A stretch of 64,000 bases of DNA, taken from positions 62,001-126,000 of the forward strand of contig CANRSX010000003.1 of assembly GCA_947642555.1 (NCBI GenBank). The letters are read 5' to 3'. Numbering within the stretch: position 1 is the first letter of the stretch; each line of letters begins with the position of its first letter. Source of the stretch: an uncultured Roseburia sp. (GTDB lineage: Bacteria > Bacillota > Clostridia > Lachnospirales > Lachnospiraceae). Made by a program: the position numbers and the translations under genes. The notes beneath the pieces were generated by a model that saw only the letters and a list, made by a program, of their open reading frames with translations, was not told the DNA's origin and ran no database searches. Shown here in pieces: positions 51,473 through 59,716 of the stretch.

Positions 51473-52378
51473 ATGATACAGTCAAGAAGTGAAAAAATTT
51501 ATCAGGTTGTGGCCCATATCATCCTGATCCTGATGGTATTCTGCATTGCGATGCCCTTTATCCTGCTGTTCATGTCATCCATCACCGATGAGAACACGCT
51601 GATCCAGAACGGGTATTCTTATTTCCCGGCAAAGTACAGCCTCACGGCGTATAAATATATCTGGAATCAGAAGGCGAAGGTATTTCAGGCTTACGGCATG
51701 ACGATCCTTGTGACCGCGGTCGGTACGGTGATCAACATTGCGATGTCCGCGATGTTAGCGTACGGCCTGTCGAAGGCAAAGCTTCCGCTCCGCAGATTTT
51801 TTGCCTTCTATGTCTTCTTTACGATGCTGTTTAACGGCGGACTGGTACCGACCTACATGATGTACACCGGCACCTTCCACATTAAAAATACGGTATTTGC
51901 ACTGATTGTCCCGGCATTCATGATGAGCGCGATGAACGTGATTCTGATCCGGACCTACTATCAGACGAGTATCCCGGACGCCCTCTATGAGGCTGCCGAG
52001 ATCGACGGCGCCGGCCCCTTTAAAGTGTTTACGACGATCGCTCTGCCGCTGGGCAAGCCGATCTTAGTCACGATGGGACTGTTCGCGGCGTTGGGATACT
52101 GGAACGACTGGACCAACGGGCTTTATTATCTGTCCGGTACAGAAGGGCAGAAGCTCTACACGATCCAGAACCTGTTAAATCAGATGATGTCCCAGATCGA
52201 GTTCTTATCTTCGAACAGCAGCGCGGCTTCCGCGGCGAGCTCGGACATCGCGAAGGTGCCGCAGACGGCGGTGCGTATGGCGATCGCGTTTGTCGCGATG
52301 CTGCCGATGTTAGTGATCTACCCGTTCCTGCAGAAATACTTCCAGAAAGGTATTGCCTTAGGAGCGGTGAAAGGTTAA
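51473..52378 (+). CDS. Carbohydrate ABC transporter permease (LplC-like)
   Basis: 301 residues, six transmembrane helices. EAA loop ALYEAAEIDGAGPFKVFTTIALPLGKPI at about residues 160-190, and the C-terminal FLQKYFQKGIALGAVKG typical of LplC/YtcP. A Ser/Ala-rich loop (residues 243-260, SSNSSAASAASSD) near the membrane face varies among relatives. AAGGAGG precedes the ATG. Second gene of the importer. Confidence 0.94.
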   Translation: MIQSRSEKIYQVVAHIILILMVFCIAMPFILLFMSSITDENTLIQNGYSYFPAKYSLTAYKYIWNQKAKVFQAYGMTILVTAVGTVINIAMSAMLAYGLSKAKLPLRRFFAFYVFFTMLFNGGLVPTYMMYTGTFHIKNTVFALIVPAFMMSAMNVILIRTYYQTSIPDALYEAAEIDGAGPFKVFTTIALPLGKPILVTMGLFAALGYWNDWTNGLYYLSGTEGQKLYTIQNLLNQMMSQIEFLSSNSSAASAASSDIAKVPQTAVRMAIAFVAMLPMLVIYPFLQKYFQKGIALGAVKG

Positions 52379-52399
52379 ATCAAAAAGGAGGAACAGACA

Positions 52400-53986
52400 A
52401 TGAAGAAAAAGTTAGTAAGCGCATTGCTGATCGGCGTGATGGCAGTCAGTATGCTGGCGGGCTGCGGCGGAGGAGACGCTGATACCGGGGCAGGATCAGG
52501 CTCCGGCGGCGGAGCGGCGTCCGGGACAGAGGCAGGCGGCGGAGCATCATCCGGCGGAAGCGGGGCTGCGACCGTGACGGACGGGGCGGATCCTTCCACC
52601 TTAGAGCCGTATGAGATTCAGATGGCGTTCGTGGGCGAGAGCTATCCGGATACGGACATCATCGAGGGAAAGATCAATGAGATCATCCAGCCGAAGTACA
52701 ACACGACCTTAAATATCATCCCGATGAGCTGGGGTGAATTCACCAACAAATTAAACCTGATGCTCTCGGGCGATGAGCAGCTTGACCTTGTCCCGTGTAT
52801 CGGAACGTCAAACGGCGTCACCTACTTAAACAACGGCCAGATCATGGATATCAAAGGCCTGTATCAGACCTATGCGCCGGATGTGGCGGGCGTTGTCGGC
52901 GAGGATAACGTCGAGATCTGTACCGTGGGCGGAAAGATGTACGGCCTTCCGGTGTATAAGGAGTATTCGAATTCGGCAGGTGTCATGATGAGAAAGGATC
53001 TTCTTGAGGCAGCCGGACATTCGGTGGACGAGATCAAGTCCCTCGACGATCTGGATCAGATTTTCGCGGACGTGAAGGCGCAGAACCCGGATATGATCAT
53101 GCTGGCAGGACGTCAGGGCGGCACGCCGGGCTTTGACCTGATCACCGGAGGATATTTCGACGGATTAAATGACAATTACGGCGTCATTCTTCCGGATGAT
53201 AAGGAAGGAAAGGTCATCAACTACTTTGAGACGGAAGAGTTCAAAACCGTGATGACGAAGATGTATGACTGGGCGCAGGCAGGCTATATTTCCAAGGACT
53301 GCGCGACCATGACGGACGCACGTCAGAACCAGGTGAAGGCCGGAACCGCATTTGCGTACTTCACACCGTTAAAACCCGGCGTAGACCTTCAGGATTCCCT
53401 GGATACGACCTATGAGATGGTATATGCAACCCTTTCTCCGACCTGGAGAGCAACCGGCCAGGTGGCATGGATCGGCTGGGGCATCGGCAGAAACTGCAAA
53501 TACCCGGAGCGCGTGCTTGAGACCTTCAACGAGTTCTATACGAACGCTGAGATCATGAACTACTTCAACTGGGGCATCGAGGGACAGCACTATGTGTTCG
53601 TCGACGAGGAGAAGGGCATCATCGGATATCCGGACGGCGTGGATTCCCAGAACAAGACCTACGGCTACAACGCGGGCTACGCGATCCCGAACCAGAAGAT
53701 CGCTTATGTGTGGGAGAACAACGACCCGTCGATCTGGGATGAGTATGAGACCTTCAACAATGCGGATCCGCTGATTTCCACCGGCTTTATTTTCGATAAT
53801 TCGAGCGTGAGCACGGAAATCTCCGCATTGAATAACGTATTTGAGTCCTACCGTGACGCTCTTGGCGCAGGCGCCGTGAATCCGGAGGATGTGCTGGAAG
53901 ACTTTAATTCCGAGCTTTACAACTCTGGCCTTCAGACCGTGATGGACGAGAAGCAGAAGCAGCTGGATGCGTTCCTCGGAAAATAG
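52400..53986 (+). CDS. Solute-binding lipoprotein (LipO/LplA-like)
   Basis: 528 residues. Lipobox LAGC (Cys22), then a long Gly/Ser/Ala-rich linker to about residue 60, then a large extracellular solute-binding domain of the LplA/LipO type, longer than the usual family-1 proteins (INEIIQPKYNTTLNIIPMSWGEFTNKLNLMLSG, QVAWIGWGIGRNCKYPERVLETFNEFYTNAEIMNYFNWGIEGQHYVF). AAGGAGG precedes the ATG. Ends the LplB/LplC/LipO operon with a terminator 20 bp downstream. Substrate unknown; the nearby GH31 suggests an alpha-xylosyl or glucan oligosaccharide. Confidence 0.93.
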   Translation: MKKKLVSALLIGVMAVSMLAGCGGGDADTGAGSGSGGGAASGTEAGGGASSGGSGAATVTDGADPSTLEPYEIQMAFVGESYPDTDIIEGKINEIIQPKYNTTLNIIPMSWGEFTNKLNLMLSGDEQLDLVPCIGTSNGVTYLNNGQIMDIKGLYQTYAPDVAGVVGEDNVEICTVGGKMYGLPVYKEYSNSAGVMMRKDLLEAAGHSVDEIKSLDDLDQIFADVKAQNPDMIMLAGRQGGTPGFDLITGGYFDGLNDNYGVILPDDKEGKVINYFETEEFKTVMTKMYDWAQAGYISKDCATMTDARQNQVKAGTAFAYFTPLKPGVDLQDSLDTTYEMVYATLSPTWRATGQVAWIGWGIGRNCKYPERVLETFNEFYTNAEIMNYFNWGIEGQHYVFVDEEKGIIGYPDGVDSQNKTYGYNAGYAIPNQKIAYVWENNDPSIWDEYETFNNADPLISTGFIFDNSSVSTEISALNNVFESYRDALGAGAVNPEDVLEDFNSELYNSGLQTVMDEKQKQLDAFLGK

Positions 53987-54006
53987 GAAACCGCAGACAG
54001 TGACCG

Positions 54007-54036
54007 GACAGGGGGCGGATGGCTCCCTGTCTTTTT
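54007..54036 (+). terminator. Terminator of the LipO-type transporter operon
   Basis: GACAGGG (54007-54013) pairs with CCCTGTC (54025-54031), extended by GG/CT-type pairs, followed by TTTTT. Confidence 0.85.
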
Positions 54037-54091
54037 GCAATAAGCTGGTCCGCGCGGCAGCGTTCCAGATATCCGGATCCGGTGAAAAGGC

Positions 54092-54119
54092 TTGAAAAAA
54101 ATGCGTTGTCTGGTATAAT
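54092..54119 (+). promoter_or_regulatory. Promoter for the 75-residue protein gene
   Basis: -35 TTGAAA (54092-54097), 16-bp spacer, perfect -10 TATAAT (54114-54119). Confidence 0.65.
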
Positions 54120-54155
54120 CAGGGGTACAAAGAATGAGGAGGAACATGACCTGTG

Positions 54156-54383
54156 ATGAACCCTGGATCTGTGATGAAGATGATGAACGCATGGAATAAA
54201 TTTACGGAGACCCATCCGAAATTCGCGGCCTTTTTCCCGGCTGTCTTTTCCGCCGGTATCACGGAGGGAACTGTGATCGAGATCACGGTAAAAAAGCCCG
54301 GAGAGGAGCCGCTCACCACAAATATGAAGGTGCAGCAGTCGGATCTTGACCTGTTAAGCGAGCTGCGCGACATCAGGCCGTAG
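54156..54383 (+). CDS. Small conserved-looking protein of unknown function
   Basis: 75 residues, MNPGSVMKMMNAWNKFTETH onward, rich in Phe/Lys, with HPKFAAFFPAVFSAGITEGTVIEITVKKPGEEP. An alpha/beta mini-domain is plausible, and similar small proteins occur in Lachnospiraceae genomes as far as I recall. AGGAGG at 54137-54142 lies 13 nt before the ATG at 54156; a GTG at 54153 (10 nt) or an internal ATG at 54177 may be the real start. It has its own promoter and is followed after 38 bp by a proline-rich protein. No function proposed. Confidence 0.65.
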   Translation: MNPGSVMKMMNAWNKFTETHPKFAAFFPAVFSAGITEGTVIEITVKKPGEEPLTTNMKVQQSDLDLLSELRDIRP

Positions 54384-54421
54384 CGCACCCTTCCGCTGCT
54401 TCTGCATATGATAAGAGTGAA

Positions 54422-54964
54422 ATGATCGACAGGGAGTACAGAGTGGATTATAATCAGGAGCAGTTTTTCCGGACACAGTATCAGGCGCCGAAGATGCCGT
54501 TTTATATGAGTTATCCGATGCAGAACCTGTATCTGACCGAGATGGAATATGAGAAGGATATGGACCGCATGAAGGAGCTGTATCCGAAGGAGGTCGGCAC
54601 GATCCTTGAGGTTGTGGAGGACGAGTGCGATAAGATGGAATACGAGGGAAGCCTGATGTTCGACGAATACCCGGACCGTCTGATGCTCGAGATGGTGGTG
54701 GACCGGATCTGTGAGCGGATTTCGGGGGAGGAACCGGACATCACGGCGGAGCAGTACTGGGGAGGCATGCAGCCTCCGCCCCCGCCGGGACATCGTCCCC
54801 CTCCGCCCCCGGGGCACCGTCCGCCCCCGCCGCCTCCGCCGGGACATCGTCCCCCGCCCCCTCCGGGGCCGCAGAATCCGTTAAAGAGTCTGGTCGGTGT
54901 GATTTTAAACAATGAGATGTACCGCAGAAGATGCCGGCATCGCAGATGCAGACGCTGGTGGTAA
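54422..54964 (+). CDS. Proline-rich, basic-tailed protein, possible spore-coat protein
   Basis: 180 residues in three parts. Residues 1-110 form an acidic helical domain (MKELYPKEVGTILEVVEDECDKMEYEGSLMFDEYPDRLMLEMV, a conserved-looking core). About 115-150 is a low-complexity tract of GHRPPPPP repeats. The C-terminus is strongly basic with Cys/Arg/His (RRRCRHRRCRRWW). No signal peptide. Domains of the DEYPDRLMLEMVV type occur, as I recall, in spore-forming clostridia with Arg-rich tails, so a coat or DNA-binding role is possible but unproven. The ATG has a weak site; a GTG at 54443 with AGGGAG 6 nt upstream is a good alternative. Confidence 0.75.
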   Translation: MIDREYRVDYNQEQFFRTQYQAPKMPFYMSYPMQNLYLTEMEYEKDMDRMKELYPKEVGTILEVVEDECDKMEYEGSLMFDEYPDRLMLEMVVDRICERISGEEPDITAEQYWGGMQPPPPPGHRPPPPPGHRPPPPPPPGHRPPPPPGPQNPLKSLVGVILNNEMYRRRCRHRRCRRWW

Positions 54965-55007
54965 CCGGAGTAATTCTGAAAAATTAAAAAAGAATCCCGG
55001 GAAATGA

Positions 55008-55036
55008 TTGCGGTTTCAGGGAAAAATGCATACAAT
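55008..55036 (+). promoter_or_regulatory. Promoter for the 841-residue surface protein
   Basis: -35 TTGCGG (55008-55013), 17-bp spacer, -10 TACAAT (55031-55036). The -10 runs into the first bases of a terminator hairpin for the upstream gene, so the two elements are nested. Confidence 0.55.
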
Positions 55037-55069
55037 ATAGCTATCGCTCATTTGCGGTAGCTATATTTG
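55034..55069 (+). terminator. Terminator after the proline-rich protein gene
   Basis: AATATAGCTATCGC pairs (one G-T wobble) with GCGGTAGCTATATT around TCATTT, followed by a TTTG tract. AT-rich stem; overlaps a promoter -10 box. Confidence 0.7.
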
Positions 55070-55123
55070 TTACGATAAACCGGCTCGCGAGGCGCGGCAG
55101 CGTTTGTTACAGGAGGAGCAGCT

Positions 55124-57649
55124 GTGTATAAAGGGATGATAAAGGCAGTTGTCTTATCACTGATATTTATAGTTTCCATATTTGCATTCAGTGCAATGAC
55201 AAATCACACCAACGAGGATCTCACCACTGAGATGGACGGGGCGACGCTTCCGGTCATCTCCATGTATCAGAACGGCGTGCAGGTCAATGAACTGCACGGG
55301 TATTCGACGGAGATGAACGCGGCGTATATGCGGGATTCGATCATGCCGGTGGGGGAGAACCGGAAGCTTCCGATCACGATTCTGACGTATCAGACGGCGG
55401 TGGATACCATCTCCTATGAGATCCGCAGCCTGGACGCGGAGCGGCTGATCGCAAATGCGGACGTGAATTCCTACGAGGAGCGGCGGGGCCGGATCACAGC
55501 GGAGCTGACCATACAGAACCTGCTGGAAAAGGGGGAGGAGTATCTTCTGATCATCCGGCTGGGGATGGGGGAGGATTCCGTGTATTATTACACCAGGATC
55601 ATGGAGCCCGTGGACGCTCATGTGGAGGAATGCGTGGAATTTGCGCTGGATTTTAACAGCAAAACGTTTAACAGCGAGACGACGGGCGCGTTGTCAACGT
55701 ATATGGAAAAGACGACGGGGGATAATTCCACCCTGCACTTTGTCTCCTTACATTCTTCCTTAAAACAGGTGGGCTGGGCCGACTTCGGGGGCGAGCGGCT
55801 GACGGATCCGGTCCCCTCGATCAAGGAGATCACGCCGACCTACAGCGTGGTGGTTCTCGACTATGTGGTGGCCAGAGTCGGCGGGGACGGCGAGAGCGAA
55901 TATTACAATGTGGAAGAATACTACCGCATCCGCTATACCAGCAGCCGGATCTATCTGCTCAACTTTGAGCGCAGGATGGAACAGATTTTCCGCGGGGAAA
56001 ACGACAGCCTCTGCGAGGACGGCATTGTGCTCGGCATCCGCTCGGAGGATGTGGATTATATGACAAACGAGACAGGGGCGAACGTGGCCTTTGTCCAGGA
56101 GGGAGAGCTCTGGAGCTATGATACGGCTGCGAATACCCTGATTAAGGTGTTCAGCTTCCGCGGGTATGAAGGGATTGATAATCGTGAAAATTACGGGGAA
56201 CACGGGGTGCGGATCGCGTCGGTCGATGAGGCGGGAAACGTGGACTATATTGTGTACGGTTATATGAACCGCGGGATTCATGAGGGGCAGGTCGGAATTG
56301 CGGTATACCACTACGACCGCACGGCGAATACCAACGAAGAGCAGGTCTTTATCCCCTCGGACAAATCCTACGAGGTCATGAAATCCGAGCTGGGACAGCT
56401 GATGTATATCAATGACAGGTCCGAGCTGTTTCTGATGATGGACGGGACGGTGTACGGCATTGATCTTTCGACCCTAAAGGTCCGGGAGGTGGTAAGACAT
56501 CTGTCGGGAGAAAACTATGCGGTGTCCGAGTCAAATGCGCTGATCGCATGGACGGATCCGAAGGAGACGGAAAACGGCTGCATCCACGTGCTTGATCTCT
56601 CCGGTCAGAAGACGACGGACATCACGGAGGGGTCGGGGGAGATTCTGCGGCCGCTCGGATTTATGGAGGAGGATCTGGTGTACGGGATTGCCAGAAACGG
56701 GGACCGGTTTCTGGACGCGGCGGGCAATACCACATTTCCCATGTACAAAATCAGGATTGTCGGGATTGCGGACGGGGCGCCGTCCCCGCTTAAGGATTAC
56801 GAAAAATCCGGGTACTATATCTCGGATGTGGCGATCAACGGCTATACGATGTATTTAAACCGGATCAGCTACAACGGAACCGCATACGTGCCGGCGGATC
56901 AGGATATGATTATGAACCGCGAGGGGGACGGGGAAAAACCGGTGAACATCACCACGGGCACGACGCCGGAAAAACAGACGCAGGTGCAGATTGCGTTAGC
57001 GGAGACGATGCCCTCCGGCACGCCGCGGCTTTTGACGCCAAAGGAGACGATTCTTGAGGAGAACCGCACGGTAGCGCTTGAGGAGGAGGGCGGCGGAACG
57101 CATTATTATGTGTACGTAAAGGGCGACGTCGTCCTGACGACAGACAATGTCACGGAGGCTGTCATTGCGGCGAATGAGCGGATGGGAGTGGTCATCGGCG
57201 ATGATCAGGCATATGTGTGGAAACGCGCCAGGAAGGCCGTTTCGCCGGCTTTTTCGGATATCGCGGCCGGAGGGGAAGAGACAGGAGCCGACAGCGTCGC
57301 GGCCTGTATCAGCGCCATGCTGGAACGGGAGGAGATCCACATCAATGTGGGGGCGCTGCTCGCCGGAGGGGAGACGCCGGAGGGCGTGCTGACGAATGCC
57401 ATGCGGGAGTACCGGGTCTTTAACCTGACCGGGTGCACGGTGGACGAGGCGCTCTATTATGTCAGCTGCGGAAGCCCTGTCTTTGCGATGACAGGCGGCA
57501 GTGACGCCGTGCTGCTGACCGGATATGACAGCAGCAATGTGATTCTCTATGACCCGGCGCTGGGGGCGTCCAGACGCGTTTTGCTGGATGAGGCGGACGA
57601 TATGTTTGCGGATGCGGGAAGTATCTTTATTACCTACCTTGGTAAATAA
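55124..57649 (+). CDS. Large extracytoplasmic protein: propeller-like body and C39-like C-terminal domain
   Basis: 841 residues from a GTG with AGGAGGAG upstream. An N-terminal hydrophobic helix (about 6-25) serves as signal or membrane anchor. The central part (about 250-640) has many repeated beta-rich segments (DVDYMTNETGANVAFVQEGELWSYD, YGYMNRGIHEGQVGIAVYHYDR, GQLMYINDRSELFLMMDGTVYGID) that look like a beta-propeller. The last about 115 residues resemble a C39/papain-like peptidase: Cys near 728 (AACISAMLE) and the NVILYDPALG strand. Where the C39 family has the catalytic His, the sequence has GGSDAVLLTGYD, so activity is doubtful. I do not recognise the full architecture. It is transcribed alone. 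Confidence 0.78.
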   Translation: MYKGMIKAVVLSLIFIVSIFAFSAMTNHTNEDLTTEMDGATLPVISMYQNGVQVNELHGYSTEMNAAYMRDSIMPVGENRKLPITILTYQTAVDTISYEIRSLDAERLIANADVNSYEERRGRITAELTIQNLLEKGEEYLLIIRLGMGEDSVYYYTRIMEPVDAHVEECVEFALDFNSKTFNSETTGALSTYMEKTTGDNSTLHFVSLHSSLKQVGWADFGGERLTDPVPSIKEITPTYSVVVLDYVVARVGGDGESEYYNVEEYYRIRYTSSRIYLLNFERRMEQIFRGENDSLCEDGIVLGIRSEDVDYMTNETGANVAFVQEGELWSYDTAANTLIKVFSFRGYEGIDNRENYGEHGVRIASVDEAGNVDYIVYGYMNRGIHEGQVGIAVYHYDRTANTNEEQVFIPSDKSYEVMKSELGQLMYINDRSELFLMMDGTVYGIDLSTLKVREVVRHLSGENYAVSESNALIAWTDPKETENGCIHVLDLSGQKTTDITEGSGEILRPLGFMEEDLVYGIARNGDRFLDAAGNTTFPMYKIRIVGIADGAPSPLKDYEKSGYYISDVAINGYTMYLNRISYNGTAYVPADQDMIMNREGDGEKPVNITTGTTPEKQTQVQIALAETMPSGTPRLLTPKETILEENRTVALEEEGGGTHYYVYVKGDVVLTTDNVTEAVIAANERMGVVIGDDQAYVWKRARKAVSPAFSDIAAGGEETGADSVAACISAMLEREEIHINVGALLAGGETPEGVLTNAMREYRVFNLTGCTVDEALYYVSCGSPVFAMTGGSDAVLLTGYDSSNVILYDPALGASRRVLLDEADDMFADAGSIFITYLGK

Positions 57650-57717
57650 ATATGCATAAAAAAGGACGCAGACACTCAAAATAGTTCGTACACTTTAACA
57701 GTTTTTGTGTAAACGTA

Positions 57718-57746
57718 TTGCAAAAACGGCTTAAAAGGAGTATATT
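57718..57746 (+). promoter_or_regulatory. Promoter for the HPr-like gene
   Basis: -35 TTGCAA (57718-57723), 17-bp spacer, -10 TATATT (57741-57746). Because the predicted start site is about 57753, the in-frame TTG at 57747 cannot be the translation start and the ATG at 57780 is preferred. Confidence 0.6.
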
Positions 57747-57779
57747 TTGAAGAGTACTAACAAGAGGAAGTGGAGGAGT

Positions 57780-58034
57780 ATGAGCAAAAAAGAGATTATT
57801 GTATCAAATGTTTCAGAAGAACATAGTAATCCGATTGCAGAGCTGGTACAGGTTGCATGCCGTTTTGACAGTGAAATCATACTAGAAAGTGACAACCGCA
57901 GAATCAATGCAAAGAGTATTATGGGAATTATGGCATTTAATCCATCGATGGGTATGACAGTGAACATTGTTGCCGACGGCAGGGATGAGGAGGAGGCCCT
58001 GGTGGCAATGGAGAAGTTTCTGGCGTGTGAATGA
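57780..58034 (+). CDS. HPr-like protein with His15 and Ser46 but Asn at position 17
   Basis: 84 residues, the size of HPr, the phosphocarrier of the PTS. With the ATG at 57780 the numbering matches HPr: His15 in EEHSNPIAEL, Pro18 and Ser46 in NAKSIMGIM are present, but Arg17 of the usual HARPA is Asn. Gly-rich C-terminal GMTVNIVADGRDEEEALVAMEKF is typical of HPr. Arg17 normally stabilises the phosphate on His15, so PTS transfer may be impaired; a regulatory, Crh-like role through Ser46 is possible. It has its own promoter; the DUF6465 gene follows 29 bp after its stop. No PTS gene is nearby. Confidence 0.85.
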   Translation: MSKKEIIVSNVSEEHSNPIAELVQVACRFDSEIILESDNRRINAKSIMGIMAFNPSMGMTVNIVADGRDEEEALVAMEKFLACE

Positions 58035-58063
58035 GCATTATGATTGAGGAGGAGCTTATCATT

Positions 58064-58423
58064 ATGGAGAAAAAGACGGATGCAAAGGAAGTTGTCAGAA
58101 CAGAAGAGGTAAAGGAGACGAAGGCTGCAGTTGCGCCGGCGCAGGAAGCGGCGGAAAAGCCGAAGGCAAAGAGAGGGCCCAAGCCCGGATCCACCCGGAC
58201 AAAGAAAGCCGAGAAGGCGGAGTTAAAGCCGGGAATTGTCCTTCAGTTCCAGGGCAGCGAGACCACGGTGGATGAGGCGGTCGAGAAGATTAAGGCACAG
58301 TTTGTGGCGGAGGGACACAGGGTGTCCACGATCAAGGATCTTCAGGTATACTTAAAGCCGGAAGAGGCCGCAGCATATTATGTGATCAATCAGAAGTTTG
58401 CCGGCAGGATTGACCTGTTTTAA
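58064..58423 (+). CDS. DUF6465-family protein with basic linker
   Basis: 119 residues. The N-terminal half is a charged Lys/Glu/Ala-rich region with AKRGPKPGSTRTKKAEKAE, an AT-hook-like basic patch (RGPKPGS). The C-terminal about 60 residues (KPGIVLQFQGSETTVDEAVEKI, STIKDLQVYLKPEEAAAYYVINQKF) form a small conserved domain that I associate with DUF6465. The start at 58064 has GAGGAGG about 11 nt upstream; ATG at 58040 is a possible alternative. Second gene after the HPr-like protein, ended by a perfect palindromic terminator. Function unknown. Confidence 0.78.
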   Translation: MEKKTDAKEVVRTEEVKETKAAVAPAQEAAEKPKAKRGPKPGSTRTKKAEKAELKPGIVLQFQGSETTVDEAVEKIKAQFVAEGHRVSTIKDLQVYLKPEEAAAYYVINQKFAGRIDLF

Positions 58424-58444
58424 AGCCCATAGATACATATAGAA

Positions 58445-58474
58445 AAAAACGTGCGCCGTACGGCGCACGTTTTT
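58445..58474. terminator. Perfect palindromic bidirectional terminator
   Basis: A 30-bp perfect palindrome, AAAAACGTGCGCCG on one arm mirrored on the other, with T-runs on both strands, sits between convergent DUF6465 and prs genes. Confidence 0.92.
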
Positions 58475-58481
58475 GCGTTCT

Positions 58482-59669
58482 TTATTCTTTCTCCCGGTGT
58501 CCCTCCATATAGCGGGTCACCAGCCTGCGGATCCGCTCGCTCGGGATCAGCAGATCGCTGATCGAGCTGTCATGATTTAAGGTATCGATAATATAAGCGA
58601 TATATTTGCTCATGTCGCAGTCGATATAGTACGAGCGCGCCAGAAGCTCCGGCGTCTGATAGGTCAGGTTGGTCGTCACAACCTTGTAGATGATACCGTC
58701 CTCCACGGCCTGGTCAAATTTTTCGAGGCCGCTGGTAAATAAGCCGAACGTTGCGACGGCAAAGATACGTTTTGCCTTTCGCTTCTTCAACTCTGCGGCG
58801 ACATCGATCATACTCTCGCCCGAGGAGATCATATCGTCAATGATGATGATGTCCTTCCCTTCCACGGAGGAGCCGAGAAATTCATGCGCTACGATCGGAT
58901 TGCGGCCGTCCACGATCCGGCTGTAATCACGCCGTTTGTAGAACATTCCCATGTCAAGCCCCATCACGTTTGCGAGATAGACGGCGCGTCCGGTACCGCC
59001 CTCGTCGGGACTCACAACCATCATATGCTCCGCGTCAATGACAAGATCGTCCACCTCGCGCAGAATCCCCTTGATAAACTGATAAGCGGGCTGTACGGTC
59101 TCAAAGCCGTGCAGCGGGATCGAGTTCTGCACTCTCGGATCATGCGCGTCAAAGGTGATGATGTTGTCGACTCCCATGGAGATCAGCTCCTGTAAGGCGA
59201 GCGCGCAGTCTAAGGATTCCCTGCCGTTGCGCTTGTGCTGACGTCCCTCATACAGGTACGGGATGATCGCCGTGATGCGTCTCGCTTTTCCGCCGACAGC
59301 CGCGATGATGCGTTTTAAGTCTGCGTAGTGATCGTCCGGGGACATGTGATTTTTATGTCCGCATACCGTGTAGGTCAGGCTGTAATTGGTGACGTCCACC
59401 ATCAGGTAGAGGTCATACCCGCGGACGGATTCCATGATAACGCCCTTTGCCTCCCCGGTCCCGAAGCGCGGAACACAGGTGGAGATGATGTAGGAGTCAC
59501 GGCGGTAGCCCTTGAAGGCAGCGTCATGCTGGTGCAGATGCTGTCTTCTCTCCCGCCAGCCAACCAGGTACTTGTCCACTTTAAGGCCCAGCGCTTTGCA
59601 GCTGTCAAGGGGGATAAGACCTAAAAGCCCGTCAGGAATGGTTTCTAAGTTTCTTTCATCATTTGGCAT
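58482..59669 (-). CDS. prs: Ribose-phosphate pyrophosphokinase (PRPP synthetase), long form
   Basis: 395 residues, about 80 longer than the common 310-315-residue enzyme, mostly through a divergent N-terminal part (DGLLGLIPLDSCKALGLKVDKYLV). Makes PRPP from ribose 5-phosphate and ATP. Seen: the catalytic-loop-like FYKRRDYS, the SPDEGGTGRA motif, and the PRPP-binding DDMISSGESMIDVAAELKKR (about 275-295). GGAGGAACC precedes the ATG at 59669. Third in a dnaD-dnaI-prs run, 47 bp after dnaI, with no promoter or terminator obvious between them. Family firm; the long N-terminus is unusual. Confidence 0.9.
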   Translation of the reverse strand: MPNDERNLETIPDGLLGLIPLDSCKALGLKVDKYLVGWRERRQHLHQHDAAFKGYRRDSYIISTCVPRFGTGEAKGVIMESVRGYDLYLMVDVTNYSLTYTVCGHKNHMSPDDHYADLKRIIAAVGGKARRITAIIPYLYEGRQHKRNGRESLDCALALQELISMGVDNIITFDAHDPRVQNSIPLHGFETVQPAYQFIKGILREVDDLVIDAEHMMVVSPDEGGTGRAVYLANVMGLDMGMFYKRRDYSRIVDGRNPIVAHEFLGSSVEGKDIIIIDDMISSGESMIDVAAELKKRKAKRIFAVATFGLFTSGLEKFDQAVEDGIIYKVVTTNLTYQTPELLARSYYIDCDMSKYIAYIIDTLNHDSSISDLLIPSERIRRLVTRYMEGHREKE

Positions 59670-59716
59670 GAATGGTTCCTCCATAAAAAAGGTTAACATG
59701 TTGTCAGAGTGCAAAA

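Noticed and set aside
57708-57722. CcpA-type cre site TGTAAACGTATTGCA near the HPr-like promoter
   Set aside because: The right half does not fit the cre consensus (three mismatches at fixed positions), and the sequence is partly the -35 region.
57747-57779. TTG at 57747 as start of the HPr-like gene, with an AAGGAG upstream
   Set aside because: The AAGGAG lies inside the promoter spacer, and the -10 ends at 57746, so it would not be transcribed; the ATG at 57780 also gives correct HPr numbering.
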